A stretch of DNA of 64,000 nt from Riptortus pedestris (GCA_019009955.1 CM032230.1:125814501-125878500), one strand, 5' to 3'; shown: positions 1 through 10,419, counted from the first letter of the stretch. The notes: generated by a model not told the origin, from the sequence alone. Program-made: numbers and translations.

Positions 1-213
1 AAACATAAAATGTAAATTTAGTTTTTATTGTATATCACATCTAAAAATGTTACTTACCCGATCTTTTATAACATCTCATTTCCTTAGGGTTTTTGTTCGA
101 TAAGTTCTAATAAAGGGGTTTTGATACTTATCAATAATGTGTTATACATTTGGGAATATGTCTTTCTTTAATGCATAAACGAATAATTTATTATTAAAAC
201 CAATGTTGTTGAG

Positions 214-214
214 C

Positions 215-261
<47 letters not shown>
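214..261. repeat. (TA)n/(GT)n microsatellite
   Basis: An AT dinucleotide run changes into a run of about 16 GT units. The rest of 1-489 shows no coding or repeat signal I can name. Confidence 0.9.
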
Positions 262-262
<1 letters not shown>

Positions 263-489
263 TTAGTTGGCTGTGATAATGCAACGGTTATTCAGAACCT
301 TCAATACCCAAGAAACTCCAAAGATGTACTCAGTTTCCAGTTCACACTTCCCTCAGAATAACACTCTAAAGTGCCATGAAAACAATATTTAGTAATTCAA
401 ACTTCGAATTAAATGGTTCACGGAATGACAGAATACTAATATTTGTTAATATGACATTGCTCCGAGTGGGGTTTCCGGCTGGTGAAAAA

Positions 490-745
490 TAAAATCAATT
501 ATCTCGGTTAATATACAAGATAGAGAAAAAAAATGCATATATCAATATTTATATACCATTACTTGTGCTATAATATTGGTTACATACAATTTTTCGCCTA
601 ATCGCATAAAAATAGAGATATTTTAAATTTTCAAATTTTCCCCCCTCTCCCCCTTCTCATCCACCATTAGCGAACTCTATCTTTTGTTTTACATGAAACG
701 CTTAAATATGGAGTTTGGTAATAAAAATTTCCAACCTCGAAAGCA
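490..745 (+). mobile_element. Decayed HINE-like fragment
   Basis: It contains the recognisable core of the family in order: 'ctcggttaatatacaagatagag', an 'atcaatatttata' block, 'caatttttcg', a C-rich block, and 'acatgaaacgcttaaatatggagtttggtaa' reduced by substitutions. Both ends and the (TA)n are missing. An open frame runs over it to 1127 but has no recognisable protein content. Confidence 0.6.
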
Positions 746-1076
746 TAAAGAGATTAAATGTCCAAAAAGATTTCCAGTGAAGATGCAAGGTTTTCCGCCA
801 CTTTCAAAAATTCATAACTTGATACAGTGTCAAATATCAAAGTTAAAATGTTTACTACACTATTCTACCAAATTGGACTACATAATGTGTAAAAAGGGAA
901 ATCTGCTAAATCTTTATTTTATATTCAGTCCCATCAGAGAAATACAACCTGCCAAATTTCAAAACTTTATAAAAAAATACTACCATACTATTACTAGTAT
1001 AAAATGTAGGTACTGGATGGTATCTTACAACAAAATAAAAATGATCTCTACTAAGTGGCTCCTTCATAGTTCTTTT

Positions 1077-1152
1077 AGCAGATTTCCCTTAAGGGAAAAA
1101 TGTCAATCGATCCTACCCAGGAGATGACGAAAATGAGCTCCGTTTAAAACTA

Positions 1153-1244
<92 letters not shown>

Positions 1245-1797
1245 TCTGTTAACACTCTAGCTGTCGAAATTTTTGTGTAATTGTCACCAAACTCGGTATT
1301 TAATCGTTTTATGTAAAAAGGAAGATCAAGTTCGTTAACGGCTGAAATCGGACCAGTGAGAGGGGGGGGGTTTAGAGGGGGGATTTTCAAAAATTCGAAA
1401 TATCTCCGTTATTATGTATCGGATCGAAACATTATATAGAACCAATCTTATTGAAAATTAAATTTACTATAAATATTGTTATATACATTTATTCTCTATC
1501 TTGAATATTAACCGAGATATTTGCATTTTTAATCTGCGTGTGATCACTAGTAGGCTATGTTCGGACTTTCCGCCGAGAGCTCTGGCGGCCGTTTCCATAA
1601 CTACTCGTCCCTTGTGAATAGGTTTAGAGGTTAGGTTAACTGTTTTTGGGGCTAGAAACTTCTGGGTTATTACGCCCTAAATAATGTTTTAGGTTTAGAG
1701 GTTTCTTACTACTACAGTTGTTATTAGACAGATTTCTCTATTGTAAAACTTCACGTGGGAAATCTGCTTAGTTTACGCAGCCCCTGCGTGACGGACT
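1077..1797 (-). mobile_element. HINE-like element, near full length (type A)
   Basis: Read on the minus strand it starts with the TCCGTCACGCAGGGG end at 1797 and closes with the AGCAGATTTCCC palindrome end at 1077, here losing its second arm (ttaagggaaaaa). A (TA)n tract sits at about 1153-1242. The element is flanked by T runs on the plus strand at both ends. It contains an extra stretch of about 100 bp near 1620-1720 that other type-A copies lack. It has no coding capacity; the open frame over the (TA)n is repeat translation. Confidence 0.8.
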
Positions 1798-2378
1798 TTT
1801 AATTTCTAATAGGTGGAATTTCTCAATTTTCAACCCCTAACTTCGGGGACCATTTTAGCTGGTAGTCTTTGGATTAATGTCATTATGAATACGAACCAAT
1901 ATTATAGAGGAGAAAATTCCGAAAAAATCATGCCCGTTTCAATGTTTTAGAATGATTCAGCACTGAAATAATCAATTTATCGCTAACGTCTTCAGAGTGA
2001 AAAAACGCTGTGTTTTTCTAAACTAAAATGACCGCCAAATATAACCAGTGTAAGGTACAAATTTTTAAAAATCTGTTTGAAAATTCTGATTTGTGTAGTA
2101 AAGGCATATAAAAATAATTAAAATGGTGATGCAACAAATTTAATTTCTTTTGGATCACTTCATTTGGATTGACGCCTTTTGTATAAACCACACAAGTGCC
2201 CTGCACTCTCAGTTATATCCGTATGCCCTGATAACCAATATTGTTAGGAAATGAATATTATATAATTTTTATATTTATATCTCTTTGTAATGGTAAAATA
2301 TAGCTTAGGTGTAAAACATATGTTTTTTAAAGTTCATAAGATAGGCTTTTGGAAATTTACAAAACGTGTTCGACTCCT
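1798..2378. other. Unannotated AT-rich stretch
   Basis: No coding tract, RNA gene or repeat could be supported here. Confidence 0.5.
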
Positions 2379-2391
2379 AACCTGAATCTTA

Positions 2392-2606
2392 TTATTATTA
2401 TTATTTATTAACGTCCACTTTTTGCAATTTAGGCTAATGGGGTTATCTACAGGTTACCACCCTTTTCTAGCCAGGGTGCGATTTTAGGACGTTATTTAAT
2501 GGATTTCGTCACTAAATAATTTCCTTTGCCCAGGCAAGAATCGAACTCGCTACTCTAGGTTTACCATGTGAGATACGCTTCAACTCGCATGGCTAACCTG
2601 AGCCCC
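2392..2606 (-). mobile_element. tRNA-derived SINE with (AAT)n tail
   Basis: On the minus strand the head is tRNA-like: 'GGGGCTCAGGTTAGCC' carries an A-box-like segment, followed by 'GAGTAGCGAGTTCGATTC' with a B box (GTTCGATTC). A conserved body follows (TTATTTAGTGACGAAA, then CCACCCTGGCTAG, AAGGGTGGTAACCTGTAG and TTGCAAAAAGTGGACGTT) and then an (AAT)n tail. The 13-bp target duplication AACCTGAATCTTA is exact at 2379-2391 and 2607-2619. This is the best-bounded copy of the family. It is not a functional tRNA gene, because the body and tail continue past the tRNA-like part. Mobilisation by a LINE in trans is inferred from the tail and duplication. Confidence 0.9.
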
Positions 2607-2619
2607 AACCTGAATCTTA

Positions 2620-3264
2620 CAATTACAAAGAGATACAAACATAACAATTATAACATTGACTCCCTTACATCTCCCTCTTCGTGAAGATGAGATGCAACAG
2701 GAAAGACCTCTTCTTCTTGTTTGGACGAACCTTCTACTACGAAGGTACCTCCCACCGCTGCTGGCCTCGACGACACAGGTCTTCCATTCCGCAAATAAAT
2801 AATTTTTGTTAACTGTGGTTAACCATAATGTATTTTTTTCTTGTTGAAAGATTAATTCATTAATTATTCGCTACAGGAACAGACTAATATGCATTTATCA
2901 ATTGACTAATGAAGGTTTTTAAAATGCCTTCAGATTGCCAAGAATGTAGCTGGATTGTTGACAGATGTAGGCAGCAGACTTTTGACAGTTAGGGCAGAGC
3001 GCCAATGGCCCAGTTCCGATTTTACGTTTTCCGCGTCAGAAAGTGATTAAACAACGTATTCTGGCAGCAAGCATCTGTTCTGACTGATTGGACAGACAAG
3101 CTGGCAGACAGATCGTAGGGTCAACTGTTTCAATCTCGTAGAACAAACAAATCACCGGCGAACACAAAACAAAATGTTCCTTTTGGTATTTCGTAGGAGA
3201 ATCTTAGAAAAGCATTTGCTTCTTAGAGACATAAAAAGAACTAGACTCACGAAGCCGAAATCTG
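2620..3264. other. Unassigned, higher-GC intergenic stretch
   Basis: This stretch is less AT-rich than its surroundings and lacks family repeats. A 57-codon open frame starts at ATG 3174 and ends at TAG 3347, overlapping the next feature in another frame. I do not recognise it. A 5' untranslated region of an unknown gene is possible but unsupported. Confidence 0.3.
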
Positions 3265-3568
3265 ACACATATTATCGTCAATCGAATGCGACGTACTACC
3301 AAAACTTATTAAGAAGAGTCTTGCCGGAGATGTCGGCTCAATAGGGACCAACTCTAGAGCACTGATGATGGGACGGTTCGCCCGAAAATACTTTGCCTGT
3401 AATAAAGAAGTATTAAGAGTGGAGGTGTTTGACCTTTTTGATCCTTCCGTTGATGATGGACCTCCACCAGCCAGCACAAATCCAGAATTATTAAGAAAAG
3501 GCAAAAAATATGACAATAGGTTTAAAGAGTTGTTACGGCCCATTTTTACCATCGCCGAAGACGGGTGA
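3265..3568 (+). CDS. Unassigned open coding-like tract
   Basis: The frame is open from just after a TGA near 3264 to TGA 3566-3568, with internal ATG codons at 3365 and 3368. The product is mixed and charged (for example VLRVEVFDLFDPSVDDG and LLRKGKKYDNRFKELL) rather than repeat-like, and local GC is higher than average. The opposite strand is also open for 142 codons (3675-3247), so the true strand is uncertain. A polyadenylation-like AATAAA lies near 3937. I know no family for it. It could be an exon, a retroelement remnant or chance. Confidence 0.25.
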
Positions 3569-4260
3569 TTGAGAAAGAAGACGGGCGGGAGATTGGTGCG
3601 CGGGGCAGGCTGCGCGAGAGTCGAAGACAAGAAGCGATTGCCGGTGACAAGCGAGCAGCAGACGGCAGTGTCCACCTCCAGCTCCAGTGAGGATTTTTGC
3701 TCCCGATAACCGCTTAGGCGGATCAGAGTGCAATACAGATTGCAGAATAGCAGTTATTGCATTGTAAAAAAGGTACCAAACCTATGCTCATTGTCTATAC
3801 ACAATTAAAAAAGAAAAGGCCTATTTATTTGTATTGATAAGTCCCCCATGGGGAGTATTGTTTAATCCTTTATTTAGTTATTATTTTTTTTATAGTTAAG
3901 ATTAGAGATAAGTATAGTTGATTTATTATTATAAATAAACTCACTTGTTAGGAGAATACTGGTTTTCGTTGTTACCCTTGAGAATAAACAACGTGGCGCC
4001 CTTATTATTTTAATTTCTGCCTATTGATATGAGGCTAGTTAAATTTAATTTATAAACCCACACCCTTCTCCACTGAGCTTGACAGTTTGGTTACCCAGTC
4101 GTGGGTAACAGAGTTATCTAGTAACAACACTCTAAATGTTCAAGCAGCCAACTGAACTATTATCTTGCAAACATCGAGCATTTACTGAGGGAGAAAGAAG
4201 GGGTCGAATTTGATTTTTGACAACTGTGGTACGTTGTCATTCGATTGAAGAAACATTTTT
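3569..4260. other. Possible LTR-like end with a PBS-like octamer; hairpin
   Basis: 'AATAAACAACG' is followed by TGGCGCCC at 3994-4001. This matches the first 8 bases of lysine-tRNA-type primer binding sites, but the match does not continue. A perfect hairpin GTTACCCA-GTCG-TGGGTAAC lies at 4090-4109. No matching second LTR or gag/pol is present, so an LTR reading is weak. Confidence 0.25.
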
Positions 4261-4878
4261 GCAGATTTACCTCAAGCTAAACCAGCTATTGAGGTCGTGC
4301 TCACGACGCGATTTTTGATACATTTCCACAAACATCCATCGATCCTACCTAGAAGATGGCAATAATGAGGTCCGTTCAAAATTAAACATATGTCTGTTAC
4401 CGCTCTAATGGTCGAAATTATAGTTTGATAATTGACAAACTCGATATTTAGTCGTTTTATGCAAAAAGAAAGATAAAGTTTGTTAACTTCTGAAATCAGA
4501 ACAATGGGAGGTGTGGAGAATTTCGAAAATACGAAATATCTCCGTTATTATACGTCGGATCGAAAATATATACAGAATCAATCTTATTGTAAATAAAACG
4601 CACTATAAACTATACATTTATTCTCTATATTGAATATTAACCTAGATATTTGCATTTTTCAGTTTTCAGCCTTGAGCAAAGTCCTACTCATGTCACATAA
4701 ACAATACTCTGTTATGTATTAAAACACTTTATTTGAAGCTTATATACCAAATATTGTTCCCCAGCCCCCGTTTTTAGTTCTTGGACTACTAAAATTTGAT
4801 TGATTTGATGAATATTATTTCCATTCTTTACAAAGCATAGTTCTAGTTTAAAGTAAATAGTTTTCAATAAAATTAGTA

Positions 4879-5113
4879 GGGGCTCAGGTTAGCCATGCGA
4901 GTTAAAGCGTTAACCTTTATCTCACATGGCAAACCTAGAGTGGCGAGTTCGATTCTCGCCTGGGCAAAGGAAATTATTTAGTGACGAAAGTCATTAAATA
5001 ACATCCTAAAATCCCACCCTGGCTAGAAAAGGGTGGTAACCTGTAGATAACCCGTCCCAATTACCCTGAGTTGCAGAAAGTGGACGTTAATAAATAATAA
5101 TAATAATAATAAT
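4879..5113 (+). mobile_element. tRNA-derived SINE, full length
   Basis: The head GGGCTCAGGTTAGCCATG is followed by the B box GAGTTCGATTCTCGCC, the shared body and an (AAT)n tail of at least 7 units. The 13-bp target duplication AATAAAATTAGTA is present at 4866-4878 and 5114-5126. It is inserted in the type-B HINE-like copy around it, so it is younger than that copy. Confidence 0.9.
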
Positions 5114-5335
5114 AATAAAATTAGTATTTCATATTTAGATATATTTCAGTAATTATTTTTCTTTCCGGTGAATTATTTTTCTATCTATCTGTTCAGCTCT
5201 GAGAGGTTGGCAGACCTATTTGTTTAGAATTCAAACGTTTTCCGTTGGGAGGTTATGAAAATTGACTAAAAGATTTCTCATTGCCGTTTATATTTATTCG
5301 CGGTGGTGCTAAGTGTTAGGAGTACGTAGATTTAT

Positions 5336-5375
5336 TTATTTATTAACGTCCACTTTTTGCAACTTAGGCTAATTG
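5336..5375 (-). mobile_element. Extremely 5'-truncated SINE (40 bp)
   Basis: Only the last 40 bp of the SINE are present (CAATTAGCCTAAGTTGC, then AAAAAGTGGACGTTAAT and a short tail). It is flanked by a 17-bp duplication GGAGTACGTAGATTTAT at 5319-5335 and 5376-5392. This is the classic product of aborted target-primed reverse transcription. Confidence 0.9.
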
Positions 5376-5452
5376 GGAGTACGTAGATTTATATGTTGTA
5401 AAACTTCACGTCAGAAATCTGCTTAGTTTACGCAGTCCCACCGTGACGGACT

Positions 5453-7125
5453 TTTTGAACTTGGACATTGTAATTTTCCTATTTACGTTTATCGTAGTTT
5501 TTGTAAAAAAAAATCAGTTAAGTTTCAACTTGACTGACAATTTCATCTTTAGAAGAGTTACTTGGCGAACACCTTGTCTTATGGACTAAACCATTACTTT
5601 TAATTGTATGCATGACAACTTGCAAAACTAAAAGTAACTCCATAAACTGAGTGCTCTCTCTCTTTCTCCCTCTTTCATGAACCAAACCGTATTAGACTTT
5701 CAAATCCGCTTCGCGGAAGAGAACCAAAACCTTCCGCTTTTAATCCTCCAAACTTTGTAAAATGTGTTAGCCTCAGAGTGTTTGTTCAGTGAAGCTTCGT
5801 TTCATGCCTTTTACTTTTACCTGCCAGTAACAGGGTTAGGCGTCCATATTCCGAGAGAATTTGTTCAATAAAGTTACATTAATTTTAGTTATACATTCCG
5901 CAGAAATGTAGCAATGAATCAAATTTGTCAGATATTCAGGGGAAATTGAAGCAGAAAGAGGAATAATAAAATTACACGATTTTGGCACTGTTCAAGAACG
6001 AAGCAAATCATGAGTGAATGAAAGGAAATATATTTAAAATATTAATATAACATAATAGAATACGTCAAATATTTTTTTAATTTAAAACAATATTTAATAT
6101 CGTGCCAATTAATTCCTTTAATTATTATTAAATAACATATAATCTTATGTTATTAGGTATCTTTATACCTCTAAAGATAATACATTCCTTATGAAATTAC
6201 CTCAAATTTCATGAATAAATTTTACAAAATCCATCAATTAAAATAATTAAATACAATAAATTAATTTCATTTACAATTTTAATACCACTCTAAATATATA
6301 ACAGATTTTTTTTAAATTATTAACATACTAATTTATTAAAGTGTTGACAATCTTCATACACGATGAGAAGCTTGTCTCACATTAAAGAGACAATGTACCT
6401 GATCATAACCTATTTTTTGAACGATTTTTATCATAAATATTTTGTATTTTCATTTAGTACTTAAGAATTTATAAAAATTTTTCACCTTGTGTATTAATAA
6501 GACTACACTCCTTTTTTCCTAAGAATATAATAAGTTAGTCATGTCTTCTGCCTTAATACAATTAGTAGACAATTTGTACAATTAGGGAACAAGACAATTT
6601 GTGTTTTTTATACAGCAAAGGCTAAATTTCTTTTAGACATTATTCTATGAAACCATTAAACTATAAAATGGGAGTCTCAGTGAATATTTACAAGTCAAAT
6701 ATATGTATATGAAATTAAATAGAAATTCAATATTGGTAAAATTGAATTAAGTTGGAATAAAAATCGAAAACCTACACAAAGGTTAACATATTAAGAAGTA
6801 ATAAATCACCGGAACAAAACAACAGGGGGAAAATATGAGTTGTAATTTAGTGGTAAGTTTCGAAGCGTTTCAAGAAATCCTATCAACAGACTTTATCTTT
6901 TTTATTTACTTCAAGGAATAATTGCTAAAACTCATGTACTATATGTCAAGATTAGACGTTCTGGTATCAAAAATTCCCTCTCGAAGTAAAATTAATGAGT
7001 TATTCTATTGTTATGCTTAATTCCTTTTGAGATAACATGAGTTATGGGAATATTCTTGGCCTCCAAGTTTTTAAATAACAGTTAGCAGGAAGTCTGTATG
7101 TTCTAATTGTGTTAGATTGATTTCA
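5453..7125. other. AT-rich stretch, nothing supported
   Basis: It contains a run of short AT-rich blocks (about 6030-6330) and a few T/C tracts near 5655. I see no coding tract, RNA gene or family repeat. Confidence 0.5.
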
Positions 7126-7335
7126 GGCCTCAGGTTAGACATTTGAGTTTAGATCTTGGTCCACCTTGAGTGGCGATTCCGATTCCCGCCTGGACAATAG
7201 GAATTTATTTATGTAGTGACGAACTCATTACATAAAATTCTTAGCCTCACCCTGACTAGAAAGGGGTGGTGGTTACCTGCCGATAACCCGTCCCAATTAG
7301 CCGAAGTTGTTCAAAGTGGACGTTAATAAATAACA
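7126..7335 (+). mobile_element. tRNA-derived SINE, diverged
   Basis: The head GGCCTCAGGTTAGACATTTG and the B-box region (GATTCCGATTCCCGCC) are altered. The body and the ending GTGGACGTTAATAAATAAC match the family. The tail is AACAACAA rather than AAT. No clear target duplication was seen, which suits an older copy. Confidence 0.8.
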
Positions 7336-7386
7336 ACAAGTGGATCGTTTCAGGTTGTATAATTAATGGTCTATTCATTTTCGATT

Positions 7387-7751
7387 ATTAATCCCGGTTA
7401 ATTCACAAACAAATAATATTTTGGTTAATGTGTGATATTAATCCAGACTTAGTCCTAAAAATTAATCTTTTGGATTGTGCCCATTATTAATTCAGGCTGA
7501 TTCCCAAAAATAAATATTTTGATTATTATGTAATATTAATCCAGGCTATTTCCTATAAATTAATATTTTGGTTAGTTTCCTTTATTAATACAGCCTGATT
7601 CCAAAAAAAAAAAAACATATTTTGGTTAATATTCAATATTAATTCAGTTTAATTGTTAAAAATTAATCTTTTGTATAGTGTCCATTATTAATTAAGGCTG
7701 ATTTCCAAAAATTAATATTTCTGTTAATGTCTAATGTTAAACCAGGCTGTG
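7387..7751. repeat. 49-bp minisatellite, about 7.4 units
   Basis: Successive units begin ATTAAT(C/T)CAGGCTGATT, pass through AAAAATTAATATTTTGGTTA and end in TGTCCATT or similar. Unit starts are near 7387, 7437, 7486, 7535, 7584, 7638 and 7687, with a partial last unit at 7736. Units differ by 10-25% and one has an expanded A run. It is not CRISPR-like because there are no unique spacers. It lies just downstream of the SINE at 7126. Confidence 0.85.
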
Positions 7752-8022
7752 AGTGTGTGTTAATCAAAGAACATCCTATGATTATCGTTATTCTCATAAT
7801 TTTTTTTCTTTTAAGCCTTCAGCAAATGACCTGTTATATATCGAAATGGTTATTGTTGTGCCCTTTTCATATTCCTCAAATATTTACGTCGGGTCATTAC
7901 TTAGGAAGAATCACGGAACTTACGTGGGTTTTAAATGGAACTGCATTTTTACTTGAACATTAACATTTTTTTTTTAGAATTCAGTAGAATTGGTCATTTT
8001 ATACTGAAGTAATTAAAAAAAA

Positions 8023-8372
8023 AGTCTGTCACGCAGGGGGTGCGTAAACTAAACAGATTTCAGATGTTTTACGAGAAATTTCAGGAGAGCGTTACGAAAA
8101 CGGCCGAACTAACTGTCGTCCGTTATCCGCCCACATTTAATAAAAATGCAAATATCTCGGTTAATATTCAAGATAGAGAATAAATGTATATAACAATATT
8201 TATAGTAAATTTAATTTGCAATAAGATTGATTCTATACAATGTTTCGATCCGACGTACGTATAGTAACGGAGATATCACGAATTTTCGAAAATCCTCCCC
8301 TCTAAACCTCCCCCCCCTTCCACTGGCCCGATTTCACATCAATAGTTGATTTCCCTTAAGGGAAATCTGCTA
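8023..8372 (+). mobile_element. HINE-like element with internal deletion
   Basis: Both ends are intact (AGTCTGTCACGCAGG at 8023 and the full palindrome ending at 8372), but the element is only 350 bp. The deletion joins 'cccgatttca' directly to 'catcaatagttgatttccc', removing the (TA)n and neighbouring core. Poly-A lies on both flanks. Confidence 0.85.
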
Positions 8373-8884
8373 AAAAAATAACTCAAGTATTCTTATAGAG
8401 TGAAATATACAAATGTACAAAGTACTTTAGTAATGTTGACTAAGATTTTTTTTCTTTATTGCTAGTAATAATAAGATAATGTTGATCTTCATAGAGACGT
8501 TATTCCTAATCCTATTCTTAGCCATTTTCCAAGAGATGGGTTGCAAAAGAAACACGAGTGTTAGGAGCTAAACAGTTAAAGAAGTTTAAGCTAGCGAAGT
8601 CGTCGGTGCATGAAAGGTCAGGGCCCTCAAAGAGACAGATGTTGCAAGTTTGTTTGTCGAAGTGTTTGCTGGGCTTAAAAGGCTCCCTCTCACTTTGAGC
8701 AGCAAGAGCTACTCTTGGAATTCGTCCACTCTTCAATCGAAGTTTACATCAAGGGCCGATCTCTCTCCTGTCAAGGAATTAACACTTCCCTTCATCCGGT
8801 TTTAGTGGACTGTCGACGCCCGAAGGTTAATTACGGCTTAATCCTTAACACCTTGACATTTCATCCGGATAAATATTTAAATCA
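8373..8884. other. No supported gene
   Basis: A 72-codon frame is open on the minus strand (8736-8518) with a short Cys-containing segment (KQTCNICLFEGPDL). It has no family match I know and no recognisable splice context, so I do not call it. Confidence 0.3.
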
Positions 8885-9640
8885 AACTCTAAGGTTTGAC
8901 TTTATTTCTGTTTAAAGTTGGTGGGGATAATTTATTTATTTTTATTATATTTTTACGTTTCAGGCCATTTTAAGAACAATAACATCAGGCTTGAAAGTCT
9001 TGTCTCCCTGTCAGCCCAACCACTGTTTGGAGTAACCGTTTGTTACTCAATAACTAAAAAAACTGTGACTTTTATGATTTCTATGTACTTTCAGCACATT
9101 TCCCTTCAGGGAAATCCTGTATTGAGGCTGCACGCATGACTTGAAAAAGTTCCTCAAATTTTCAGACGGACTTTTATATTCGTGAGTAAATTATCACAAG
9201 GTACAATATAGGCTATCTTAGAAGACGAATTTTTAACTCGGAGGGGGATTTATTTCAATGTGAAAATACATTTTGATCTTATAGAAAAAATTAGAAGAAC
9301 AAATTGTTTCTAGAGTAGCAATTTTGGTCCTAAATCGTTATTTTATTTATGAGTTTTGAAATTTCAGTTTTCGTCTTATTTGTGCCAAACATTTTATTCG
9401 TGTTTCATGTAAAATTGTAGATGTATTAAGGGAATGAATATTGCTAATAAGAGCGATTTGATACTTAACTCTTCAGACATTGTTCCATTGTATAATTGTA
9501 CATTATAATGTCAGAACAAACGTTTATAATAGTTTTTCTCCGGATGGTAAGATGATACATTCGTTTTATTACGGCGGAAACTAGATTTATTTGACCGGTA
9601 TTAAATTCGTCAATATTCAGCCAATAGACAATCCAAGCTT
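8885..9640 (+). repeat. Unnamed dispersed repeat (family D), longest copy
   Basis: Blocks here recur in the same order and orientation elsewhere. 'aaactctaaggtttg' and 'gtttgttactcaat' recur at 59755-59890. 'tatgagttttgaaatttc', 'gtagatgtatta' and 'gtcaatattca.ccaata' recur at 42215-42530. A small HINE-like remnant interrupts it at 9093. No coding frame is preserved. It may be the untranslated end of a larger element or an old non-autonomous family. Confidence 0.6.
9093..9173 (-). mobile_element. Minimal HINE-like remnant
   Basis: A decayed palindrome (cagcacatttcccttcaggg), then 'attgaggctgcacgcatgac' equivalent to the normal 'attgaggtcgtactcatgac', then 'cagacggactttt' resembling the opposite end. 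If both ends are real, this is an 81-bp internally deleted copy. The second end is short and could be chance. Confidence 0.5.
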
Positions 9641-10035
9641 CTTGCTCAAAACTATAAATATTATAGCAAAAGCCCTATTATCCATCACTGCCCATATTTT
9701 AGCACAAGATCTCGTTGACAAATATAACAGTACTTAAACGCACATAAAAACGATATTCCGTTTATGGGATACTTCAAATAAAGGGAGACATTTGCTTATG
9801 TTCATTCGTGGTATACAACTGAACTCAACACAAATAATGTTTTCAATGTATATGTGTGATTATTCGGCTTTGCTAAAAAAAATGTGCACTCTTCAAAGGG
9901 CCCTCCCTGACAGCGATCATTTAAAAATCCAGCAAGAATATAATTTTACTTCATACTGCGTGTGAAAGTGGTACTTTCTCATATGGTTACTAGGCTCGAA
10001 AGAGATCCATTACTGTACTAGTCACTGTAAAGAAT

Positions 10036-10061
10036 CTTTATAGTGTCTAGACACCATAAAG
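10036..10061. other. 26-bp near-perfect palindrome
   Basis: CTTTATAGTGTCT is followed by AGACACCATAAAG, with 12 of 13 bases paired. It lies 22 bp upstream of the small ORF at 10084. It could be a regulatory dyad or a chance palindrome. Confidence 0.6.
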
Positions 10062-10083
10062 AAAAACATATGGTAATGAAACT

Positions 10084-10419
10084 ATGTTAATGAAAATATT
10101 TGAGGTTAGAATTTGTTTGTTAATTTGGTATTTTATGACCGAAATGAGTGATGTTTGGTGTATTCGCCAAGATATTATTGATGAAGCAAATGAAGCTGTA
10201 GACCAACTTCCTCATTCATCAAACACAGAAATGAGAAATAGTACCAACAATTCTTTAAGTAACGACGATACATTTTGCACGGTTGATGATCTATTTCAAG
10301 ACTCTCCAGTGTATCAGGATAATGAAAAAGATACATGCTGCAAACGTGACCTTAAATTACCACCAAAAGCATTTAATATTAGTAATAATAGCAATTGTAT
10401 GATAAATATAAATATGTAG
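10084..10419 (+). CDS. Possible small secreted protein or terminal exon, unassigned
   Basis: This 111-codon ORF runs from ATG 10084 to TAG 10417-10419. Residues 9-18 form a hydrophobic run (RICLLIWYFM) after a basic start, which could act as a signal peptide. The rest is acidic and rich in Asn and Ser (residues 30-90) with two adjacent Cys near residue 85. Composition is unlike the surrounding repeat translations. A polyadenylation signal AATAAA lies 66 bp past the stop (10485-10490). No family is recognised. It may instead be the last exon of a longer gene, or chance in AT-rich DNA. No TATA or splice site was proven. Confidence 0.35.
   Translation: MLMKIFEVRICLLIWYFMTEMSDVWCIRQDIIDEANEAVDQLPHSSNTEMRNSTNNSLSNDDTFCTVDDLFQDSPVYQDNEKDTCCKRDLKLPPKAFNISNNSNCMININM

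Larger units (their letters stand above)
4261..5452 (-). mobile_element. HINE-like element (type B 5' half) with two nested SINEs
   Basis: The palindrome end is at 4261 (decayed: gcagatttacctcaag). The core runs to about 4660, then the type-B module (ttcttggactactaaaatttg), and the TCCGTCACG end is at 5452. Two SINE insertions interrupt it, each with its own target duplication, at 4879-5113 and 5336-5375. Without them the element is about 900 bp, like the type-B copies at 22885 and 55994. The (TA)n is nearly absent (aattaaacatatgtctg). Confidence 0.75.

Noticed and set aside
1103..1390. Open frames rich in Ile-Tyr repeats (also near 15551, 22928, 29301, 46509, 49305, 53201, 56006)
   Set aside because: They are translations of (TA)n tracts inside or beside repeats, not proteins.
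3994..4001. Retroviral-type primer binding site TGGCGCCC
   Set aside because: Only 8 bases match and no LTR pair, gag or pol is present nearby.
4879..4965. Functional tRNA gene
   Set aside because: A and B boxes are present, but the sequence continues into a shared SINE body and AAT tail and is repeated about 14 times with target duplications.
7387..7751. CRISPR-like array
   Set aside because: Units are contiguous and diverged with no unique spacers, and the host is eukaryotic.
8518..8736. 72-codon minus-strand frame with a short Cys motif
   Set aside because: No complete zinc-binding pattern, splice context or homology could be recognised.
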